Made by a program: the position numbers and the translations under genes. A DNA stretch of 64,000 bases from Torymus aiolomorphi (taxonomy: Eukaryota; Arthropoda; Insecta; Hymenoptera; Torymidae): NCBI GenBank assembly GCA_036365515.1, contig CM070877.1, positions 88,483,522 through 88,547,521 of the forward strand, read 5' to 3'. Positions 59,086 to 64,000 of the stretch are shown here, piece by piece. Below the pieces are notes generated by a model that saw only the letters and a list, made by a program, of their open reading frames with translations, made no database searches and was not told where the DNA came from. Each line of letters starts with the position of its first letter. Within the stretch, counting starts at the first letter, position 1.

Positions 59086-59745
59086 ATAGGGCCCCATTTG
59101 ATTTTAGGCCTAGGGCCCCATGGTATTGAAAGACGGCCCTGTGCAGAATGTTGTCTTTAATATCTTGCTATAGTGTAACAGTATTTCTGAATGTTTTGTG
59201 TAAAGATAGGATACGTTTCGAGTACAAAAATCGATCGGGAACACAAGAAATCGTGTTTTGGACACAGTAAATGTAGTTTTATTCAGTAAAATGCTGAGCA
59301 ATAAATTCATAACTGTGGCAGCAAACGTTGTTACGAATATACCGCGAAGTTGTAAAGCTATTCCCGAACTTGTTGCTTCAAGATAGGCTATGTTTCGTTT
59401 CCAAAAATCAATCGAAACGCAAGAAAACGACGTTGTTTTCAACGCTTTAAATCGTGTTTCATTTAGTAAAACGGTAAGCAACAAACTCATAACTATGCAG
59501 AATCTTGTCTTTTATATGTTGCTAAGTTGTTGCAGTATTTCTGAATTTGTTGCTTCACAATAGGCTAGATCCCGGATTTAGAAGTCGATTGAACACCTAA
59601 AAGACGGGTTTGGGACGTTGTAAATACTATTTCATTGAGTAAAAACGTGAGCAACAAATTCATAACTGTGCAGAATGTTGTCTTTCATATTGTGCTATAT
59701 TGTAACAGTATTCCTGAATTTGTTGCTTAACCTCTAGGCTGCCGG
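59086..59745. repeat. ~180-bp tandem repeat at the right end of the composite
   Basis: Three to four units of ~180-188 bp with cataactgtgcagaatgttgtc and tttgttgcttcaagatagg. Related phrases occur at 53960-54000 and 54490-54550 on the other side. 59730-59750 reads ttaacctctaggctgccgg, like the end of the TTAA-flanked miniature elements. Confidence 0.75.
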
Positions 59746-59749
59746 AAAG

Positions 59750-60130
59750 CCTAAATATAGGCTCTACCTGTGCTTAAGACTTAACTAGCACCGTCAAGAT
59801 ATCTCGGTAACGGCTGGAGCATCAAATTCGGGATAGGCGTAACAAATTAGCAATAAATTAGTAACAAATTATGAACAAATTATGGTGTAGTTTTCCTAGT
59901 GGCGGTCGTTAGTGGCAGTGCTAGCTTAATAGACATCTCGGGTGGCAATTTACAGGAGATATGGACTGTACAAGTTTTTTCCTCCGTAGGTGCGTGATAA
60001 ACTAATATGCCACACGGAACAAAAGTAGATTTTCTCTTGGGTGTTTATACTGCCAGTAAACTCACCCGCAAGAAAAATCTGCTACTTTTGTCCCTTGTTG
60101 CATAATTTACTATTATTCAAAATTTTGTCT
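59750..60130. repeat. Right inverted end of the composite
   Basis: Reverse of 53720-53910 (59750-59950) and of 53140-53250 (60010-60120). No coding. Confidence 0.7.
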
Positions 60131-60188
60131 AAGTTCTTATCCATTATTATATATTATTATGCATTATTATTATTTTCAAATTTTGTAG

Positions 60189-60291
60189 TGATTCTTGTAA
60201 AAGTCGACGTAGAGAATGTGGCATAACTGTGACCCAGGCTGGGAACGACAATGAAAATGTTTCAAGAAGCCCTGCACCAATTAACAATCAC
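60189..60291 (+). CDS. hAT transposase, exon 2
   Basis: 103 bp between an acceptor (pyrimidine-rich run, then TTTTGTAG ending at 60188) and a donor CAC|GTACTT at 60292. Spliced to exon 1 (phase 2) it restores an Arg codon and reads on without a stop for 34 codons: DSCKSRRREC first, then an Asn/Ser-rich linker. The Cys of DSC stands three residues after Arg-preceding His of exon 1, giving the last C/H ligand of the BED pattern. It ends in phase 0, as exon 3 requires. Missing from a simple ORF scan because it is too short. Confidence 0.65.
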
Positions 60292-60981
60292 GTACTTATT
60301 TTTTTTTACAAATATTGTTATATTGTTATTATGAAGAGTACACTAAAATTTCGAACTTTTGCGTTAATTCATATTTCTCTTACAAATTTCTGTAGCACCT
60401 TTCACGTAATGTTAAAAACTTGTCCTTAAATTTGTATCAATTTTTTTTTTTTGGTTATTTTAAGCTATAGAATATTTTAGACCAAAAATGTTAATTTTTA
60501 AAAAATTACTTGTTTAGCAATTGTTATTTCATTTTATTCTAATTCAAGTAAAATAGTCTAAATTATGTTCAAGAATAACATAACGCATTTATAATTAATA
60601 AATTAAAGCTTAATAAATTTTAAAGCATAAAAAACATGTTTTTTGTAACACATGCACGATTTTCGTGTTTTTCGTACCTATTAAGCGGGCGTAAAGTACC
60701 AGCTTTTTTACCGGCGGGCAAAAAAAGTCGGCAGCGGGCAAAAAATTTTTTTTTTTTTGCTCGCTGACGAAATTTTCTTGTAAACTGCAAATTTTGAGTT
60801 TTTAAGTCATATTTTGAAAATTTTGAAAATATTATAATTTCAAAAAAAAAATGTTAATAAATAATAAAACTATATTTTCTCAATATTTATAGGTGTGCAG
60901 TGGCCGTGTAAAAAAACTGTTAATTTTCTCTCACTTCATAACCATGAAAAACGCGAAAATCAATACATGCATCACAAAAAC

Positions 60982-61135
60982 TATGGTGTGCACCAAGGGC
61001 TAAGTGGGCTTATTGACCTCGTGTGGTTTGTAGTACTCGTCTTCGGCACGTGCTACCTCGCCTTCGACTCGCACTGCAAACTCCACACTCGGTCAAAAAA
61101 AGCCCACTTTACGCTCCCGGTACACAAACTACTTT
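60982..61135. repeat. Palindromic sequence in hAT intron 2
   Basis: actatggtgtgcacc then aagtgggct on the left mirror agcccactt then ggtacacaaact on the right. The centre is GC-richer (gtactcgtcttcggcacgtg). Probably a miniature element. Confidence 0.55.
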
Positions 61136-61264
61136 TAACCACTTTTTCCAAAATTTCAGTGTACTTTCTCCTTAAATTAAAGTTTGAATAAAATTGAAAT
61201 CGAATTTTTTTAGTAATTGATATACGGCAAACATAGAAAAAGAATTATTTTCTGTATGTTTCAG

Positions 61265-62740
61265 GAAGAGGAAGACGAAACTGAGGAGGACATTAATAAT
61301 TTTGATATAGAAACTCTAAAGTATTTAATGGATAAAAAATTAGCTATGTTTTTTTTTAACTGCAGCATACCCTTCAAAGTTGTAGAAAATGAATATTTTT
61401 TAGAGTTTGTTGATTCATTGTGTGCTTTGAAATTTAAGTACAAGCCACCGTCTCGGCAAACTCTTGGTGACGGTATTTTAAACGAAGTGCACAAGGACAT
61501 TGAAAGTGAAAAAAAGAAATTATTGAAAGGGACGGATAGTGTATTGTTAGTCGACGGATGGCGTAACAAAAATGTTAATCGAAAGTTTTTAGTTTTTTCG
61601 CTTAGAAATAGTGATGTGACTCAAGCATACTTAACGTTTAACGACACATCCCTTGAAAGAGAAGATGGTCAAAGTTTAGCTGAAAATATTGAAAGGGCTA
61701 TCGAGTTAGCTAAAGTTAAATATGAAACTAATGTTTATGCCATAGTTAGTGACAATGATAGCAAAATTGTATGCGGAAGTAGATTAGCACAAACTAGCAG
61801 TGGTGATAAATTACTTCAGTCAACGTGTTCTAGCCATAGCGCAAATTTATTGATGAAAAGTTTTGTGGACAACGATTTCATAAAGAAACTCCGCGATATT
61901 ACTAATGCTTTTCATGAGCCAAAAATGGCTTCTTTATTAAATCGATTAGGAGGTACTAGTTTAAAAAATTTTCCGGACACTAGATTTTGCTACATACGAG
62001 ACACATGTGTAAGTGTTGTTCAAAATTTACCGAAGTTGCGAGAGATATTTTTAATTGAAGATGTCGAAAGTTTAGATGAAATTGTCGACGATCTCTTTTC
62101 TACAGAATTCGAAAATAAATTAAAGGATGTAATCAAAAACCTTGATCCAATTTCCAAATTAATTAACAAGTGCCAAGATCCGAACTTTAATATCGCAGAC
62201 TCGACCGAATCATGGTTGTCGCTAAGACTTCCTACACACGAGTTTGATGAACTGATCCGCATGCGAATAAAAAAAGCAATTTGGCCTGTAGCATATGCAG
62301 CAAATTTTTTGCATCACAAATATCAAGGAAAACTATTAGATGAAAATCAAAATAATATTGTTAATTCATTTTTTCAAGAACACTTAGATCTACAATCTTT
62401 TCAAGAGTTGCAGTTATTTATCACACAAAGACCAAGCCTAAGTAGATCTGCGGAAAAATGCATAAGTCCAATAGCATTCTGGAGATTACTTCATTTTCGT
62501 TATCCAAACTTAGTTAATTTCGCTATTAAGCTAATGCAAATACCCGCTTCGACAGCTTTACTTGAAGGGCTTTTTTCAGAATGGACTTACGTGCATAATG
62601 CTTATCGTAATCGATTACGAAATGAAAAATCAAGCAACTTACTGGATATATACCATTCTTTACGATATTTAAATATAATAGGTGGAGTTTCAAATCGCAA
62701 ACCTAAAAATAAAAAGAGAAAACATGTAACAATAGATTAA
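61265..62740 (+). CDS. hAT-family transposase, exon 3 (catalytic region)
   Basis: The only long intact coding region in the window: 491 residues without a break. The acceptor TGTATGTTTCAG ends at 61264; upstream in-frame codons (from 61217) are taken as intron. With exons 1 and 2 the product is 572 residues. Motifs in full-protein numbering: LLVDGWRN (Asp ~178), VSDNDSKIV (Asp ~244), CSSHSANLL (~269-272), an insertion domain, then the C-terminal dimerisation region IAFWRLLHFRYPNL and PASTALLEGLFSEW (Glu ~515). These are the D-D-E residues and the C-x-x-H of hAT enzymes, of the type grouped with DUF659. The end KPKNKKRKH looks like a nuclear signal. It would bind and cut hAT ends. TIRs and an 8-bp duplication were not found, so a domesticated host gene is also possible. 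Confidence 0.88.
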   Translation, partial: EEEDETEEDINNFDIETLKYLMDKKLAMFFFNCSIPFKVVENEYFLEFVDSLCALKFKYKPPSRQTLGDGILNEVHKDIESEKKKLLKGTDSVLLVDGWRNKNVNRKFLVFSLRNSDVTQAYLTFNDTSLEREDGQSLAENIERAIELAKVKYETNVYAIVSDNDSKIVCGSRLAQTSSGDKLLQSTCSSHSANLLMKSFVDNDFIKKLRDITNAFHEPKMASLLNRLGGTSLKNFPDTRFCYIRDTCVSVVQNLPKLREIFLIEDVESLDEIVDDLFSTEFENKLKDVIKNLDPISKLINKCQDPNFNIADSTESWLSLRLPTHEFDELIRMRIKKAIWPVAYAANFLHHKYQGKLLDENQNNIVNSFFQEHLDLQSFQELQLFITQRPSLSRSAEKCISPIAFWRLLHFRYPNLVNFAIKLMQIPASTALLEGLFSEWTYVHNAYRNRLRNEKSSNLLDIYHSLRYLNIIGGVSNRKPKNKKRKHVTID

Positions 62741-63473
62741 AAGAATGTATGTTAATAAATATTTTTATATATTTTTACAAAATATTGAACTTTTTTATTT
62801 CATTCTTCAAAAATTTACAAAACTTGCTGATTGAATGCAATTATTTCTCAATATAAATAAATTAAAGAATTAATTTTTGAACGCAATTACTTTTGAAAGC
62901 AAACAAATTAAACGAAATTGTTTTTCTTTTATAATCAACTTACAGAATAGACGTGATGTAAGTTATATATAATGTTTTTTAAAGTAAACAACGCTCTATA
63001 CGTAATTACATTATTACACAGTACACAGAAAAGTATCCAACAATAATGTGAAAACGCTTCTTTCAAACTAAAATCATTCATATTCAAAAAATTTGACTAT
63101 TAAGATCACAGGTATTGAAACTGTTGTCATACTTTTTCATTTAGTCTTTACTATATATTATTAATCATTAAAGTAATATCACAAAGTGACAATCACAAAG
63201 ATAAGCTCATTATTATCTTTAGTGTTAATAATAAGCTTTATTAAAATTTGGTCCTTTCAACTATAAATCTTATACTAAAAGTGAATACTAAATAGTAACT
63301 AGCCTTGAACACAGAGAAAACCTTCAACTAGTACTACTGTTTACATAAAGTTAGTCATATTACGCTTCCTTACATACTAAAAATTATTTTCATATTTTTA
63401 TTGGTTTATTTTGATCACAGTTTTCATTTCAATTAAAAATGCTCTTAAATTAAAATAAAAGATGAGGTAAGAA
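62741..63473. other. AT-rich stretch between two facing hAT genes
   Basis: No coding, no clear repeat. AATAAA-like words at 62753-62760 could serve as the polyadenylation signal for the hAT gene. Confidence 0.5.
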
Positions 63474-64000
63474 TTAGTTGTCATTTATCATAAGTGAAAT
63501 CTGTAACATTACATATTGCTTAGAGTCTTCAGACGCATTATCAACGAAATTAGATCTTAATTTTAAAAACTTAGACATGTTTATTTTTCTAGGTATAGCT
63601 GGAATATTTAGAATACTCAATGCAAAATTAGGTAATTCTTTTTTACAGTACACTTTTGCTACGTGCCAAAACCTTTCAGGATCAAAATTGGAATTTTTTT
63701 CGAAAAGACGCTTGAAAGCTCCACCTTTAACAAGATAATCTCCAAGAATTTCAAATGCTTCATTGGGTAAAGCCTCTTCGAAAAATTGCATCATCATTTC
63801 ATGTAAAGAGCTGAATTCCAAAAGTGATGTCCTCTATATTTATGATTTAAAAAATTTGCGGCTAACGCAACATTGCTGATAAATTTGAATATTACATTCA
63901 TAATAGTCTCACATAATGGAACAGTTTCATTATAGATAGCAGTCATTAAATCTTCCGTAGCTTCACCCAACGAATAATAGACATTTTTAAATTTTGTTTC
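63474..64000 (-). pseudogene. Second hAT transposase, C-terminal part, decayed (cut by window end)
   Basis: The minus frame 63821-63474 gives 115 residues. In another frame upstream (about 64000-63816) the reading continues with VALAANFLNHKYRG. A frameshift lies near 63815. It aligns with the plus-strand gene: AANFLNHKYRG with AANFLHHKYQG, FDPERFWHVAKVY with ISPIAFWRLLHFR, LPNFALSILNIPA with LVNFAIKLMQIPA. It is clearly a diverged relative, not a recent duplicate. After IPA the LLEGLFS block with the catalytic Glu is replaced by shorter unrelated residues, so this copy should be unable to transpose. It faces the intact gene tail to tail. Confidence 0.75.

Noticed and set aside
61217..61264. 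Start of the hAT protein at 61217 (MIYGKHRK...)
   Set aside because: A strong acceptor TTTCAG ends at 61264 and the phase matches exon 2, so these codons are more likely intron.

Overview
The window looks like arthropod, most likely insect, repeat-rich DNA. It is AT-rich and carries Penelope-like, Ty1/copia, Ty3/gypsy, mariner-like and hAT elements plus many TA- or TTAA-flanked miniature elements. A hymenopteran host is a guess from the general look of the repeats and cannot be shown here. No conserved single-copy host gene, tRNA or rRNA was recognised. Nearly all coding sequence belongs to mobile elements, and most of it is broken. Boundaries of repeats were placed by eye and are approximate unless a target site is quoted.

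Layout. 1-1720: two inverted arrays of a ~175-bp repeat. 1830-3336: 3' part of a Penelope-like element (minus strand) with a GIY-YIG endonuclease domain and a hammerhead-like motif. 3337-22070: a giant nested palindrome, with inverted ~152-bp satellite arrays outside and three copies of a module inside that is itself palindromic. 22071-23776: an orphan TATA/initiator promoter and a second Penelope fragment (RT N-terminal part, plus strand). 23777-30960: a degenerate copia element with LTR, internal-initiator-tRNA-type primer site, a spliced-looking gag, protease, integrase, RT and RNase H. 32648-35705: a mariner-like transposon with very similar long TIRs, one in-frame TGA and an internal 30-bp minisatellite. 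35805-44992: a degenerate Ty3/gypsy element with two capsid-like regions joined by a polyglutamine stretch, and an extra coiled-coil ORF after integrase. 44993-49912: an inverted copy of that element's 5' end, split by a 4-kb nested insertion. 49913-52345: AT-rich DNA with a 59-bp alternating purine-pyrimidine tract and a 595-bp foldback. 52496-62740: a three-exon hAT transposase gene (BED finger plus catalytic region) whose frames join exactly. Its first intron (~7.5 kb) is filled by a foldback composite containing a ~93-bp satellite and an inverted pair of Penelope hammerhead motifs. 63474-64000: a decayed related hAT copy facing it.

How it fits together. The recurring design is tandem arrays placed in inverted orientation around a core, seen in at least five apparently unrelated elements. 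The strongest functional candidates are the intact hAT gene, whose BED finger gains its last zinc ligand only after splicing, and the plus-strand hammerhead motif at 54305-54350. The strongest structural oddity is the 18.7-kb palindrome of palindromes. A TTAA-flanked miniature element present in two of its three modules and missing from the third gives the order of events.
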